DNA of 64,000 bases, taken from NCBI RefSeq assembly GCF_009905605.1, contig NZ_JAAAKZ010000002.1, forward strand, positions 868,001 through 932,000, written 5' to 3'. Under the pieces are notes generated by a model. That model was not told the DNA's origin. It did not search any database and worked only from the letters and a program-made list of their open reading frames with translations. The position numbers and the translations under genes are program-made. Source of the DNA: Runella sp. CRIBMP. Its GTDB lineage: Bacteria > Bacteroidota > Bacteroidia > Cytophagales > Spirosomataceae. Of this stretch, positions 46,280 to 55,472 are shown piece by piece; position 1 is the first letter of the stretch; each line of letters begins with the position of its first letter.

Positions 46280-48037
46280 ATGTGGCAGTTCATTAAATAT
46301 GTTTTCGCAACCATCGTCGGTTTATTTCTTTTCTCGTTACTGGGCTTCTTTTTGTTTATCGGTTTAGCAGCGGCGCTCGGCTCATCGGAAGAAAAAACCA
46401 ACGTTGAGAAAAACTCCGTTCTTAAATTAAATTTAAACAATTCCATTCAGGAAGTTTCCGTTGACAACCCTTTTGCAGAGTTCACTGGCGGACAGGGAGA
46501 TGTCATTGGCCTGCTTGATATAAAATCTGCCTTGGCCAATGCAAAACTCGACCCCAACATCAAGGGTGTTTACTTGGACGTTCAATACCCGATGGTGGGC
46601 TGGGCCTCGGCCGAAGAAATTCGCGATGCAATCATTGATTTCAAGAAATCCAAGAAATTTGTGTACGCCTACGGGGAGGTAATGACCGAGAAAGCCTATT
46701 ACTTGGCATCTGTTGCCGACAAAATATACCTCAACCCCGCTGGAGGAATGGAATGGAACGGTCTCAGTGCCGAATATGATTTCTATAAAGGAACCCTTGA
46801 CAAACTTGAGATAAAGCCGTTGGTGTTTCGGGTGGGTGAATATAAAAGTGCCGTGGAGCCTTTCTTCCGCGAAAATATGAGCGACGCCAGTAAGTTGCAG
46901 AATCAGGTTTTGATTAACACCATTTTTAATCATGCCGTTGAAAATATTGCAAAATCGCGAGGCATTTCTGCCGCCCAGCTCAAAAACTTGGCCGATTCTT
47001 TATCCATAGATGCCCCTCAAGATGCCCTCAAATATAAGCTCATCACCCACGTAGGTTATTATGACGAAGTAGAAAATTCCCTGAAAAACGAGCTAAAACT
47101 GAAAGAGGACGATAAAATCAAATTTGTTGGCCTTGGCAAATACATCAAAGCCGATAAGCTCATTAAAGACGGGCCATCTGACCGCAGAATTGCGGTCATT
47201 ATAGGAGAAGGCGCCATCATGTCAGGCAAAAGCAACGACGGAAATATTGGCTCTGAAACCATCATGGAGGAACTTCGCAAAGCGCGCAAAGACAAAAAAG
47301 TAAAAGCGGTAGTCCTCAGAATCAACTCTCCAGGAGGCAGCGCCTTGGCTTCTGATGTTATGTGGCGCGAAGTGCAGCTGACCCGCAAGGAAAAACCCGT
47401 GATTGCTTCCATGTCGGACGTAGCAGCCTCTGGTGGCTATTACATGGCGATGGGCTGCGATAAAATTGTAGCTCAACCCAACACGATTACTGGCTCTATC
47501 GGGGTGTTCAGCGTGCTGTTCAACTTTGAAGATACCTTCCGCAATAAATTGGGCATTACGTTCGACCGCGTCAACACCAACGCCCACGCCGATTGGCCTT
47601 CGGTAACCCGCGACATGACTCCTTTCGAGAACAATCGTCTGCAAAAGAGTACCGAAAACATTTACGCCACTTTTACGCGCAAAGCCGCCGAAGGGCGCAA
47701 AATGCCCCTTGCAAAACTTCAAGCTTTGGCTTCAGGTCGGGTTTGGTCGGGTAAAGAAGCAAAAGAAAATGGGTTAATTGACGAATTTGGTGGGTTGGAT
47801 AAAGCCATTCAGGTAGCCGCCAAAGCCGCTAAATTGAAAGAAGGCGATTACCGTATCAAATACCCTGCGGAGAAAAATATGGTAGAACAGTTCATCAATA
47901 AACTTACAGGTAACGCCGAAGAGCAATTGATGCAACAAAAATTAGGTGATTTTGCTCCTTACCTCAAAGTCTTAAAGAAACTGCAACAAATGCAAGGAAC
48001 GCAAGCCCGCCTACCGTATGATATAGTGATCAAATAA
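46280..48037 (+). CDS. sppA: Signal peptide peptidase SppA, 67-kDa type
   Basis: A 585-residue protein with one N-terminal span (VFATIVGLFLFSLLGFFLFIGLAAALG) and two Clp-like peptidase-fold halves. The Lys/Ser dyad is intact: Lys189 in VGEYKSAVEP of the first half and Ser384 in SDVAASGGYYMA of the second, as in the long E. coli-type SppA. It digests leftover signal peptides in the membrane. It stands alone, followed by a terminator. Confidence 0.95.
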   Translation: MWQFIKYVFATIVGLFLFSLLGFFLFIGLAAALGSSEEKTNVEKNSVLKLNLNNSIQEVSVDNPFAEFTGGQGDVIGLLDIKSALANAKLDPNIKGVYLDVQYPMVGWASAEEIRDAIIDFKKSKKFVYAYGEVMTEKAYYLASVADKIYLNPAGGMEWNGLSAEYDFYKGTLDKLEIKPLVFRVGEYKSAVEPFFRENMSDASKLQNQVLINTIFNHAVENIAKSRGISAAQLKNLADSLSIDAPQDALKYKLITHVGYYDEVENSLKNELKLKEDDKIKFVGLGKYIKADKLIKDGPSDRRIAVIIGEGAIMSGKSNDGNIGSETIMEELRKARKDKKVKAVVLRINSPGGSALASDVMWREVQLTRKEKPVIASMSDVAASGGYYMAMGCDKIVAQPNTITGSIGVFSVLFNFEDTFRNKLGITFDRVNTNAHADWPSVTRDMTPFENNRLQKSTENIYATFTRKAAEGRKMPLAKLQALASGRVWSGKEAKENGLIDEFGGLDKAIQVAAKAAKLKEGDYRIKYPAEKNMVEQFINKLTGNAEEQLMQQKLGDFAPYLKVLKKLQQMQGTQARLPYDIVIK

Positions 48038-48054
48038 TCACGCACAACTATCAC

Positions 48055-48089
48055 AAAAATCCCCCGATTCAGTTAGTTGGGGGATTTTT
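48055..48089 (+). terminator. Terminator of sppA
   Basis: AAAAATCCCCC (48055-48065) pairs with GGGGGATTTTT (48079-48089), loop 13 bases, with T residues following. Classic rho-independent form. Confidence 0.88.
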
Positions 48090-48103
48090 TTGTGGCCCAA
48101 AAT

Positions 48104-48131
48104 AAAAAAAGTCCCGCGTGAACGGGACTTT
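48104..48131 (-). terminator. Terminator of tRNA-Gly
   Basis: Stem AAAGTCCCG (48108-48116) with CGGGACTTT (48123-48131), loop of 6. In the minus direction it is followed by a T run, one base beyond the tRNA 3' end. Confidence 0.85.
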
Positions 48132-48132
48132 G

Positions 48133-48208
48133 TGGAGCGAAAGACGGGGTTCGAACCCGCGACCTCGACCTTGGCAAGGTCGCGCTCTACCAGCTGAGCT
48201 ACTTTCGC
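48133..48208 (-). tRNA. tRNA-Gly (GCC anticodon)
   Basis: A 76-base tRNA on the minus strand with encoded CCA end. Acceptor stem GCGAAAG/CTTTCGC, D-arm GCTCAGCTGGTAGAGC, anticodon loop TTGCCAA in stem CGACC/GGTCG (anticodon GCC), T arm GTTCGAACC. Discriminator T, then CCA. Confidence 0.95.
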
Positions 48209-48279
48209 GTATGTTTTACCGTGATTTGGTGGTGCAAAAGTAGTCTTTTGGTGTATATGATGCAAGTTTTTATTCAAAA

Positions 48280-48315
48280 AAAATGGGCTTTTTTTTTAAA
48301 TAAAAAGCCCATTTT
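48280..48315 (-). terminator. Terminator of the UbiA-type gene
   Basis: A 14-bp perfect stem (AAAATGGGCTTTTT at 48280-48293 with AAAAAGCCCATTTT at 48302-48315), with a run of T in the minus direction. It lies between the UbiA-type gene and tRNA-Gly. Confidence 0.85.
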
Positions 48316-48350
48316 AACCTGTATACATGATTATCAGAATGTTAGGACCA

Positions 48351-49199
48351 TTATAGAAAACAGAGAATTCCAAAAAAAATATTGAGGCATACGCTCGCCA
48401 ATAGGTTTAACCTCATAGTATTTCTAAAATTGGCATTATGTTCGTCATCCCACGTCTTCCAAGTCCACCATCCAAAAAAGGCCAACAACGGAAAGAGCAA
48501 AATGACCAAAAGCAATAACGGTAACGTAAACCCAAAATAACCCAAATACCCTCCCCCCGACAGCAGAAGCCAAAAACAAGCATTGAGAAATGTTCCCTTA
48601 ATTCCCAGCAGTCGGCTCATGGTCATATCGCCGCGTTTGGCATCTTCTTCGTGTTGGTACACTTGCGTAAGCGGATAAATAGCCAACAAATTGGATGTAC
48701 AAACCAATGCGGGTAGTAATTGCGGAATAAGTGACGCAAAGGTTTGTAGGTTATTGATGGATTGAAACACGGCCAAGTACGTAAGCGCACCCTGAAAAAT
48801 GGTGACTATAACCCAACTTAAAATCGGGTACTTCTTCAACCGAACCAACGGGTGACTGTATGCCTTTGAAATTAAACCATAAATCAGCAAATACCCCGTA
48901 AATAGTTCTCCTACAAACAACCATCCCAGTACCAACGCCAGAATATCACACACCCACGCGACGTAATACAACTCTTTAGTGACGGGCGGAGGCGTTTCAA
49001 GCAAACCAATACTCCCTTCATCTTTATCGTAATAGCTATTGTAGGCGTTGCTTGCTGGAAAGAGCAAAAAATGCAGGATAAAAAATACCCACCAACCTTT
49101 AGCGGTATCGGGATGCGGCGACTGACTGAGCGCAAACAAAAAAATGGGTAGTAAGAAAAAAGAAAACGGAATTCGAAGATGAAGGAGAATGTTTTTCAT
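48351..49199 (-). CDS. UbiA family prenyltransferase-like membrane protein
   Basis: A 282-residue protein with about eight membrane spans. The first Asp-rich motif is SNAYNSYYDKDEGSIG (Nx3Dx-type) and the second is IYPLTQVYQHEEDAKRGD. These are the Mg-prenyl diphosphate sites of the UbiA superfamily, though the first motif is shorter in acids than MenA or UbiA. It may prenylate an aromatic ring for a quinone or make another lipid. MenC is encoded 5 kb further on, but not in the same operon. Substrate open. Confidence 0.82.
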   Translation of the reverse strand: MKNILLHLRIPFSFFLLPIFLFALSQSPHPDTAKGWWVFFILHFLLFPASNAYNSYYDKDEGSIGLLETPPPVTKELYYVAWVCDILALVLGWLFVGELFTGYLLIYGLISKAYSHPLVRLKKYPILSWVIVTIFQGALTYLAVFQSINNLQTFASLIPQLLPALVCTSNLLAIYPLTQVYQHEEDAKRGDMTMSRLLGIKGTFLNACFWLLLSGGGYLGYFGFTLPLLLLVILLFPLLAFFGWWTWKTWDDEHNANFRNTMRLNLLASVCLNIFFGILCFL

Positions 49200-49230
49200 G
49201 CAAAGTTGTGAAAATAGAAGCTAAAAGTAC

Positions 49231-49980
49231 TCATTCTTGCACAAAATCACACTTGGTTGGGTTACGAATCTTAAACCCAAAGGGTCTTTTATTGAAGCGA
49301 TAGACAACACTTATTCCCGAAATGATGTACCTATCCGTTTTTGCAGGGTTACCCGCAAAACTGATTCCGTCCAAATAGTCAGAAAAAGTAATGCGGAAAC
49401 CTGCCTCAGCGGCGAGGGTCCATTGCGGATGGAATCGGTACTTAACCCCTAGCCCGAAAGGAACAACCCCGTGAATTGACTTATACACCGCGCTACGGTC
49501 AATGGCAGCTCCTTGCACAAATTGGGGCTTTTCAACAATCATATTTTCTAAATCAGCCTTGGGTTTTGTTCGCACAAATCCAAGGCCTGCAAAGAGAAAG
49601 GGAGAAAATGACGGTGAAAACCTGTATCTCAATCGCGGTTGGGTTAGCGGCCAAGGGTGCCACTCAAATTGGGCAGAAACCTCCGTCAATGGCGTGGTCG
49701 TTGTAAAATTACGAAAGGCACGGTCGGGATAATGACTGTCTTTGCCCGAAAGCCTACCGTTGCTCAAACCAGCTTTAAGTGCGATATAATCAGAAAAATT
49801 ATAGCGGCCTATCACCCCAAACGAAGGCTTTGGCTCTTTGGAAAAAATATCTGACTTGTTTAAATCCCCCAAATACCCTGAGCTACCTCCAAATACCCCA
49901 ACTTCAAATCGGTCTTGTGCGTTAACAATGAACGAGTTGATAAAAAGCAGCAATAAAAAACGGACGTATAAATAGCGCAT
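49231..49980 (-). CDS. Outer-membrane barrel protein (DUF6089-like)
   Basis: A 249-residue protein with a signal peptide (FLLLLFINSFIVNAQ) and a porin-like barrel. It reads FEVGVFGGSSGYLGDLNKSDIFSKEPKPSFGVIGRYN, then PFLFAGLGFVRTKPKADL and GFRITFSDYLDGISFAGNP. These segments match, almost phrase for phrase, the N-terminal barrel of the upstream OmpA-type protein (GYLGDLNKSDFFSQEP and FSDYLDGISQGANP), so the two genes are paralogues. It lacks the repeats and OmpA domain. It is separated from the OmpA gene by a terminator, so it needs its own promoter or read-through. Confidence 0.85.
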   Translation of the reverse strand: MRYLYVRFLLLLFINSFIVNAQDRFEVGVFGGSSGYLGDLNKSDIFSKEPKPSFGVIGRYNFSDYIALKAGLSNGRLSGKDSHYPDRAFRNFTTTTPLTEVSAQFEWHPWPLTQPRLRYRFSPSFSPFLFAGLGFVRTKPKADLENMIVEKPQFVQGAAIDRSAVYKSIHGVVPFGLGVKYRFHPQWTLAAEAGFRITFSDYLDGISFAGNPAKTDRYIISGISVVYRFNKRPFGFKIRNPTKCDFVQE

Positions 49981-50013
49981 TTACAAATGCCAGTTACTGT
50001 ATTTTAGCCGTAC

Positions 50014-50054
50014 AAAAAAAGCCGAACAAGAAGTTAATCTCCTGCTCGGCTTAG
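50014..50054 (-). terminator. Terminator of the OmpA-type gene
   Basis: On the minus strand AAGCCGAGCAGGAG folds with CTTCTTGTTCGGCTT using three G-U pairs (14 pairs), followed by a T7 tract. Confidence 0.8.
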
Positions 50055-50075
50055 AAAACGATTTATCAATTTTGG

Positions 50076-51893
50076 TTATTGTCGAAATGCTTCCACTTCC
50101 ACCCGGCGATTTATTTTGCGGCCTGCCTCGTTGGTATTCTCAGCCGCAGGTAAGCTTTCACCCAAGCCTTGAATCACAATCCGTGGAGCACTTACTCCTT
50201 TCAGCAATAAATACTCCAAACAAGCCTTCGCTCTCGCTTCTGACAGCTTTTCGTTATAAGCTTTGGAGCCTCTACTGTCGGCGTGTCCCGACAAACGCAG
50301 CATGTACGATGGATTCTTAGCAAGTACATCCACCAAACCATCAAGAATTGATTTGTATTTGTCTTGTATCACCGCGCTGTTGGTCGAAAAGAGAATCGAC
50401 TCCACTTTGAAGTCAACCACTAGTTTTGCAGGGTCAATAGCTACTTTTTGTTTTTTAGCCAATTCAGCTTCTAAGCGGGCTTTTTTCTCAGCCGCTTTGA
50501 TAACAACCTGCAACGCTTTGGCATCAACGCAACCTTCAAACTCAGGCTTACCAGCTACCTCTGGGCAACGATCTTTGGAATCTTCGACACCGTCGCCATC
50601 CGTATCTGGGCAACCGTTGAATTGAGCTACTCCAGCCACCGTCGGACAGGCATCATCTTTGTCGGCCACGCCGTCGTTGTCTGCATCGGGGCAGCCTTTC
50701 AAATCTGCTTTACCAGCAACATTTGGACAGGTATCATCTTTGTCAGGAATACCATCTCCATCCGTATCAGGACAACCACCAAATTGGGCCAAACCAGCGG
50801 CGTCGGGGCAGGTATCGTCTTTGTCGGTAATACCATCTTTATCACGGTCAGGACAACCTTTTAGATTGGCCAAACCAGCCACATCTGGACAAGCGTCGTC
50901 TTTGTCGGCAATACCATCTTTATCTTTGTCAGGGCAGCCTTGCAATGACGCAATACCCGCTTCGGTAGGACAGCTATCGTCTTTATCACGGATTCCATCA
51001 CCATCGGTATCAGGGCACCCTTTCATGGATTGCAAACCTGCTACGTCTGGACAATCATCGTCTTTATCGGCAACGCCGTCGTTGTCTTTATCTGGGCATC
51101 CTTTCATTCTAACCGAACCAGGCTCATTAGGGCACGCATCTTTTTCATCAGGAATACCGTCACGGTCTTTATCTTGATGATCAAAGCGGTATGTTATGGC
51201 AAGCGTTGAAAGCTTATAACGGTCGTCACGATTGGGATTAGCGCCTTGGCTTATCCCATCCAAATAATCAGAAAAAGCTAACCGGAAACCAGCTTCGGCA
51301 CTCACTACCCACTTTTCAGACAAATCGTATCGAACCCCAATTCCAAAAGGAATGACAAAGTTGGATTTAGAATAATCGGCGGCCTGATCGGCAATTGCTC
51401 CCTGACGAAAATTAGCGGGAGTGGATGCTGTACCCGTAAAATCAGGTTTAGGATTGGTGAATCCAACCCCTGCTCCCGTAAATAAATAAGGAGATAACTT
51501 GCGTTTAAAGCGCACTTGAAAGGCTGTAGAATCGTATTTAAAACGGTTTTTACCCAAGAAATCATATTCCACAATCGCCGACAAATCGGTAAGCGATGAG
51601 CGCGTTTTGAAGCCTCTGACTTTCCGGTCTTCGAAATTGGCATCGTTGCCAGATAAAGTACCAAACGTCAAAGCGCCCCGCAATGCCCAGTTGCGACTGA
51701 TATGATAGCGGCCCAAAAAGCCACCGCTCATTTTAGGCTCCTGTGAAAAAAAATCAGATTTATTGAGGTCGCCCAGATACCCAGACCAGCCCACTCCAGC
51801 GCCTAGTTCCCACCGTTTGTAAACCTGTTGACTATAAGCTGGGCCGACAACCACTAACATGGCCATAAGCGCAAATCGTACAGTTAGCTTCAT
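50076..51893 (-). CDS. OmpA family protein with eight TSP3 repeats
   Basis: A 605-residue outer-membrane protein. It has a signal peptide ending near residue 21, an eight-strand-type N-terminal barrel (about residues 22-240), eight 27-residue thrombospondin type 3 repeats (residues 241-455) and a C-terminal OmpA peptidoglycan-binding domain with SGHADSRGSKAYNEKLSEARAKACLEYLL. Each TSP3 unit has the calcium-binding D-x-D-x-D-G-x-x-D-x-x-D-x-C-P core. The protein likely spans from outer membrane to peptidoglycan across a Ca-stiffened rod. Its N-terminal barrel is closely related to the next gene's product. First gene of its unit. Confidence 0.92.
   Translation of the reverse strand: MKLTVRFALMAMLVVVGPAYSQQVYKRWELGAGVGWSGYLGDLNKSDFFSQEPKMSGGFLGRYHISRNWALRGALTFGTLSGNDANFEDRKVRGFKTRSSLTDLSAIVEYDFLGKNRFKYDSTAFQVRFKRKLSPYLFTGAGVGFTNPKPDFTGTASTPANFRQGAIADQAADYSKSNFVIPFGIGVRYDLSEKWVVSAEAGFRLAFSDYLDGISQGANPNRDDRYKLSTLAITYRFDHQDKDRDGIPDEKDACPNEPGSVRMKGCPDKDNDGVADKDDDCPDVAGLQSMKGCPDTDGDGIRDKDDSCPTEAGIASLQGCPDKDKDGIADKDDACPDVAGLANLKGCPDRDKDGITDKDDTCPDAAGLAQFGGCPDTDGDGIPDKDDTCPNVAGKADLKGCPDADNDGVADKDDACPTVAGVAQFNGCPDTDGDGVEDSKDRCPEVAGKPEFEGCVDAKALQVVIKAAEKKARLEAELAKKQKVAIDPAKLVVDFKVESILFSTNSAVIQDKYKSILDGLVDVLAKNPSYMLRLSGHADSRGSKAYNEKLSEARAKACLEYLLLKGVSAPRIVIQGLGESLPAAENTNEAGRKINRRVEVEAFRQ
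50529..51173 (-). repeat. Array of eight 81-base TSP3-coding repeats
   Basis: Eight consecutive in-frame units of 81 bases encode the thrombospondin type 3 rod of the OmpA-type protein. Units are diverged at third positions but share the D-x-D-x-D-G core. Slippage could change their number between strains. Confidence 0.85.
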
Positions 51894-52005
51894 AGAAATT
51901 CGTCAAATTAAATTGAAAAGGTAGCTTAATGGCTTTTTTAATGGGTAAAATCAAGGCTTAAAGCTAATAGAACACGGCTGAATTACCAAACGTCCACTGG
52001 ATAAA

Positions 52006-53457
52006 TCATCCGCGTTTTCCTTGCAGCCATCGCAACAACAATCTAACACCGTATGCAGTAGCCGATTTCATGGTGCCAAATTCAGAGTCCGCAAAAGCTG
52101 TTCCTGCAATATCCAGATGTGCCCAGCGCGGATGCTCTTCTGTGAATACTTCTAAAAATTTTGCCGCAACAATCGCTCCCGCAAAAGGCTTCCCATGAAA
52201 GTTTTTGACATCGGCTACATCAGAAGTCAACTCTTCTTTATAATCGTCCCAGAGCGGCAAACGCCATAGCTTTTCGCCCGTTTGTTGCCCCGAATCGTAC
52301 AAATCTTTGGCAAGCTGCTCGTTGTTGGTAAACAATCCCGCCGCCGAATAACCTAAGGTGGCAATACAACTCCCCGTCAACGTTGCCAAATCAATCATGG
52401 CATCTGGCTTTGCGATTCGCACAAGATAACTGAGCGCATCGGCCAAAATAACCCGTCCTTCGGCATCGGTATCAATAATTTCAATGGTTTTGCCCGAATA
52501 ACTTCCCACCACATCACCAGGCTTTGTGGCCAATCCGTCGATGCTGTTTTCGGTGGCGGGAATTGCTCCTATCAAATGAACGGGGAGTTTTAGTTTAGCA
52601 GCGGCTTCAATCGTACCCAATACCGCCGCCGCCCCGCCCATGTCGGATTTCATGTAGTGCATATTGGTCGATTGCTTCAGCGATATTCCTCCCGTATCGA
52701 AAGTAACACCTTTGCCAACCAGACCTATTTTTTCAGTTACCTGCGGGTGTTTGTATTCCAATAATATAAATCTGGGCGGATTTTTACTGCCCAGACTCAC
52801 GGCTAAAAGTGCTTGAAATCCTTCTTCTTCACACTGCTTTTCATCCCAAACGGTGACAGAATAACCGTATCTCTGACCAGACTCAACGGCCCACTCGGCC
52901 AAACTTTGGGGTGATTTTTTATTGGAAGGCGCATTCATCAGATCCATGATTCGGATTTGAGTCTGTGCAATTGCTTCACCTCGCTGCGCTTGTTGGGTAG
53001 CCGATTCGATGGCATCTTCGGCAACAATGATTTGCAATTTAGCGGCTTTATCAAAGATTGTCAGCCCCTCTTTCTTTTTCGTTTTGTACAAATCCAAATC
53101 ATAATCACCTAAAATACAGCCATTTGCAATCACCTCTACCCACTCATTCTCAATTCCGCCAGTTTGGAGTTCAATCGCAATGACGTTGGGCAGGTTCCTT
53201 TTTTGTTTATAAATAAACGAACGAAGCGCTTTAATAAAATCGGTCTCTTTCGGTGTTTTACCTAACCCTACTAAATATACTTTTCGACCATTTTCGTAAA
53301 TCGTTACCACTTGTTTGGCTTCCGCTTTAAAATCTTCTTTCAGGAAAATAGCGTTCGAAAAGATGTTTAATCGGTCGCCTAAATCATCACTTTGACGAAA
53401 TAAATAAATAATCGCTTCGGTTTCGGGATGAAGCATACCAACAATTTGAATTTCCAT
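52006..53457 (-). CDS. pepA: Leucyl aminopeptidase (M17)
   Basis: A 483-residue M17 peptidase with an N-terminal macro-like domain and a C-terminal catalytic domain. The metal/catalytic signature is NTDAEGRVILADAL, and GKGVTFDTGGISLKQS carries the first Lys/Asp pair. It removes N-terminal amino acids in the cytoplasm as a hexamer. I choose the ATG at 53457 over the TTG at 53463. The molybdoenzyme gene ends 24 bases upstream, so both may be one operon. Confidence 0.94.
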   Translation of the reverse strand: MEIQIVGMLHPETEAIIYLFRQSDDLGDRLNIFSNAIFLKEDFKAEAKQVVTIYENGRKVYLVGLGKTPKETDFIKALRSFIYKQKRNLPNVIAIELQTGGIENEWVEVIANGCILGDYDLDLYKTKKKEGLTIFDKAAKLQIIVAEDAIESATQQAQRGEAIAQTQIRIMDLMNAPSNKKSPQSLAEWAVESGQRYGYSVTVWDEKQCEEEGFQALLAVSLGSKNPPRFILLEYKHPQVTEKIGLVGKGVTFDTGGISLKQSTNMHYMKSDMGGAAAVLGTIEAAAKLKLPVHLIGAIPATENSIDGLATKPGDVVGSYSGKTIEIIDTDAEGRVILADALSYLVRIAKPDAMIDLATLTGSCIATLGYSAAGLFTNNEQLAKDLYDSGQQTGEKLWRLPLWDDYKEELTSDVADVKNFHGKPFAGAIVAAKFLEVFTEEHPRWAHLDIAGTAFADSEFGTMKSATAYGVRLLLRWLQGKRG

Positions 53458-53486
53458 AAACAATATTGAATCAATTATTCATATCT

Positions 53487-54179
53487 CTAGCTGTAACGGT
53501 CATTTCTCCAAGGATAGGCCGTATTTGAGTATCCGCGTTCTTCCCAAAAACCGCGTTTATTTTTATCCAAGAACTCGATTCTTTTAATCCATTTTGAACC
53601 TTTCCACGCATATAGCTGCGGTGTAATCATCCGAACGGGGCCACCGTGCTCTTTGGGCAAAGGCTCCCCATACACCGTATGCGCCAATAATACATCAGGT
53701 TTGAGGGCTTCTTCTAGCGACACGTTGGTGGTATACGTATCATATCCATAACACATCAGGTGGGTAGCGGTTTCTTTGGGCTGCACCAGCGCCGCCAAAT
53801 CTAATAAACGAACCCCCACCCACGACATATCGAGTTTTGACCAAGTGGTTACACAATGAAAATCAGAGGTATCTTCGGTTTGGGGCAACGCCATGAAATC
53901 TTCCCATTTTAAAACAACAGGATTTTCAACTTCACCGTCAATGTACAATCGCCAGCGGTCGAGGGTTACGTTGGGTTGGTACCCCAAATCTAGCACGGGC
54001 CATTTGGTAGTCAGAGTTTGCCCAACCGGAATTTGCGGCATACCATGGCGATTGATTTCACCATGCCCCTGTGGACGTTCATCCGCCATCGACGGCGTGT
54101 TTTTCATTTTATCCTCAAAACGAGCCTTTAGCTTCATCCGAGCCTCAATGATTTTATCGAGTTTACTGCTTTCTTCCAT
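53487..54179 (-). CDS. Sulfite-oxidase-like molybdopterin oxidoreductase
   Basis: A 230-residue protein of the SUOX catalytic-core fold. The molybdenum-ligand Cys is Cys109 in SDFHCVTTWSKLDMSWVGV, and the cofactor-binding arm shows in LCYGYDTYTTNVSLEEAL and KEHGGPVRMITPQLYAWKGSKWIK. It has no signal peptide and no heme domain, so it resembles cytosolic relatives of YedY/MsrP. Substrate unknown. It lies just upstream of the leucyl aminopeptidase gene. It is the one molybdoenzyme I see here, possibly served by the MoaD-like protein. Confidence 0.9.
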   Translation of the reverse strand: MEESSKLDKIIEARMKLKARFEDKMKNTPSMADERPQGHGEINRHGMPQIPVGQTLTTKWPVLDLGYQPNVTLDRWRLYIDGEVENPVVLKWEDFMALPQTEDTSDFHCVTTWSKLDMSWVGVRLLDLAALVQPKETATHLMCYGYDTYTTNVSLEEALKPDVLLAHTVYGEPLPKEHGGPVRMITPQLYAWKGSKWIKRIEFLDKNKRGFWEERGYSNTAYPWRNDRYS

Positions 54180-54284
54180 GTTTTTACATCATTTGTTAGT
54201 AGAAAACGCCGAAACAGAATCCATTCTCCGAAAGGTTTCTTTTCATTTACTTAACGACTCAAACAAATAAAAGTTCGTAAAATA

Positions 54285-55394
54285 CTAGGCCGTTGAAGAA
54301 ATACGGCTGGAATTCAACACACCGAAGTCCCAAGGTTGAAGGAGGTCGTAATGGAGGTGCCCCTGATCAATGAGCAACGGACTTGGAATATTGTTATGGT
54401 ATAACTGCCCCGTTCCCAGTCCTTGGGGGAGAGCATTATCAAACTCTGCCGTAAATTGAGAGATGGCATTCAATCCGATGTTTGATTCGAGCGCAGAGGT
54501 AATCCACCACCCAATATCCAGCCGTTGGGCGGTTTCTATCCATTCACGAGTCTGCTCAAATCCTCCGAGGAGCGTTGGCTTTAGAACAATATATTTGGGT
54601 TTTAGCTGTTTCAATAAGCGCCTTTTTTCGGCGTAATCGAAGGTTCCGATAAGCTCTTCATCCAAGGCAATCGGCACGGGCGACTTTTCGCATAGTTCGG
54701 CCATCAACTCCCTTTGTTTTGGCTTAATGGGCTGTTCTATCGAATGAAGGTCATATTCAGCCAACTTATTCAGCTTGTCATACACCGTAGACGCCGTAAA
54801 CGCGCCATTGGCATCCACCCGAAGTGTAATTTCTTGAGCAGAAAAATGGCGACGGATGTACGCCAAGATTTCGCATTCCTCTTCAAAGTCAATCGCACCG
54901 ATTTTCAGTTTGATGGTGGTGAATCCATCGGAAATTTTCTCTTCTACTTGCCGAAGCATGGCCTCATGGCTACCCATCCATACAAGGCCATTGATTGGAA
55001 TTCGTTTTTGTTGCTTGACAAAAGCATTATCAAACAGCACTCTTTTACCCCCATTGAGGTAATCCAGCATGGCTGACTCAAACCCAAAACGAAGCGAAGG
55101 CCACTGACTGCCAATTAGTTGTTCGAGAATAATGGGGATATTCCAGCTGTAAATCTCAAGATCTAATTTATTAAATTCTTGACAAATACTTTGGAGCATA
55201 TCCTCAAAATCAGGTCGATCGTCAATGCTGAGGCCACTCAACGGCCCGCACTCCCCGATACCAATAACGGTAGGAATGTCGTCATCATATATTTTGATTA
55301 ACCAGGACGTTTTTTCTGTCAAGATACCCCTGGAAGTACCGGCGGCAAACCGAAAATTCAGTTTATAAGGCTGATAGTGAACTTGTAAGGGCAT
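54285..55394 (-). CDS. menC: o-Succinylbenzoate synthase
   Basis: A 369-residue enolase-superfamily enzyme. The catalytic lysine pair is in TTIKLKIGA (KxK), metal ligands are in LRVDANGAF, SIEQPI and ALDEELIG, and the C-terminal QGLGTGQLYHNNIPSP is typical of Bacteroidota MenC. It dehydrates SHCHC to o-succinylbenzoate in menaquinone synthesis. I choose the ATG at 55394 (MPLQVHYQPY) over 55427. Transcribed divergently from lpxK. Confidence 0.9.
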   Translation of the reverse strand: MPLQVHYQPYKLNFRFAAGTSRGILTEKTSWLIKIYDDDIPTVIGIGECGPLSGLSIDDRPDFEDMLQSICQEFNKLDLEIYSWNIPIILEQLIGSQWPSLRFGFESAMLDYLNGGKRVLFDNAFVKQQKRIPINGLVWMGSHEAMLRQVEEKISDGFTTIKLKIGAIDFEEECEILAYIRRHFSAQEITLRVDANGAFTASTVYDKLNKLAEYDLHSIEQPIKPKQRELMAELCEKSPVPIALDEELIGTFDYAEKRRLLKQLKPKYIVLKPTLLGGFEQTREWIETAQRLDIGWWITSALESNIGLNAISQFTAEFDNALPQGLGTGQLYHNNIPSPLLIDQGHLHYDLLQPWDFGVLNSSRISSTA

Positions 55395-55472
55395 TCGAAA
55401 GACAATGTTTGGGGTAAGCAGGTTCACAAAATAGAGAAAAATCCCTTACTTTGCCAAAGTCATTTTAAGAAA

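Noticed and set aside
50529-51173. A CRISPR-like or satellite tandem repeat
   Set aside because: The 81-base periodicity is in frame, diverged at third positions and encodes TSP3 calcium-binding units.
50622-51177. Plus-strand frames rich in Ser/Pro opposite the OmpA-type gene
   Set aside because: They are antisense shadows created by the repeated TSP3 codons on the minus strand.
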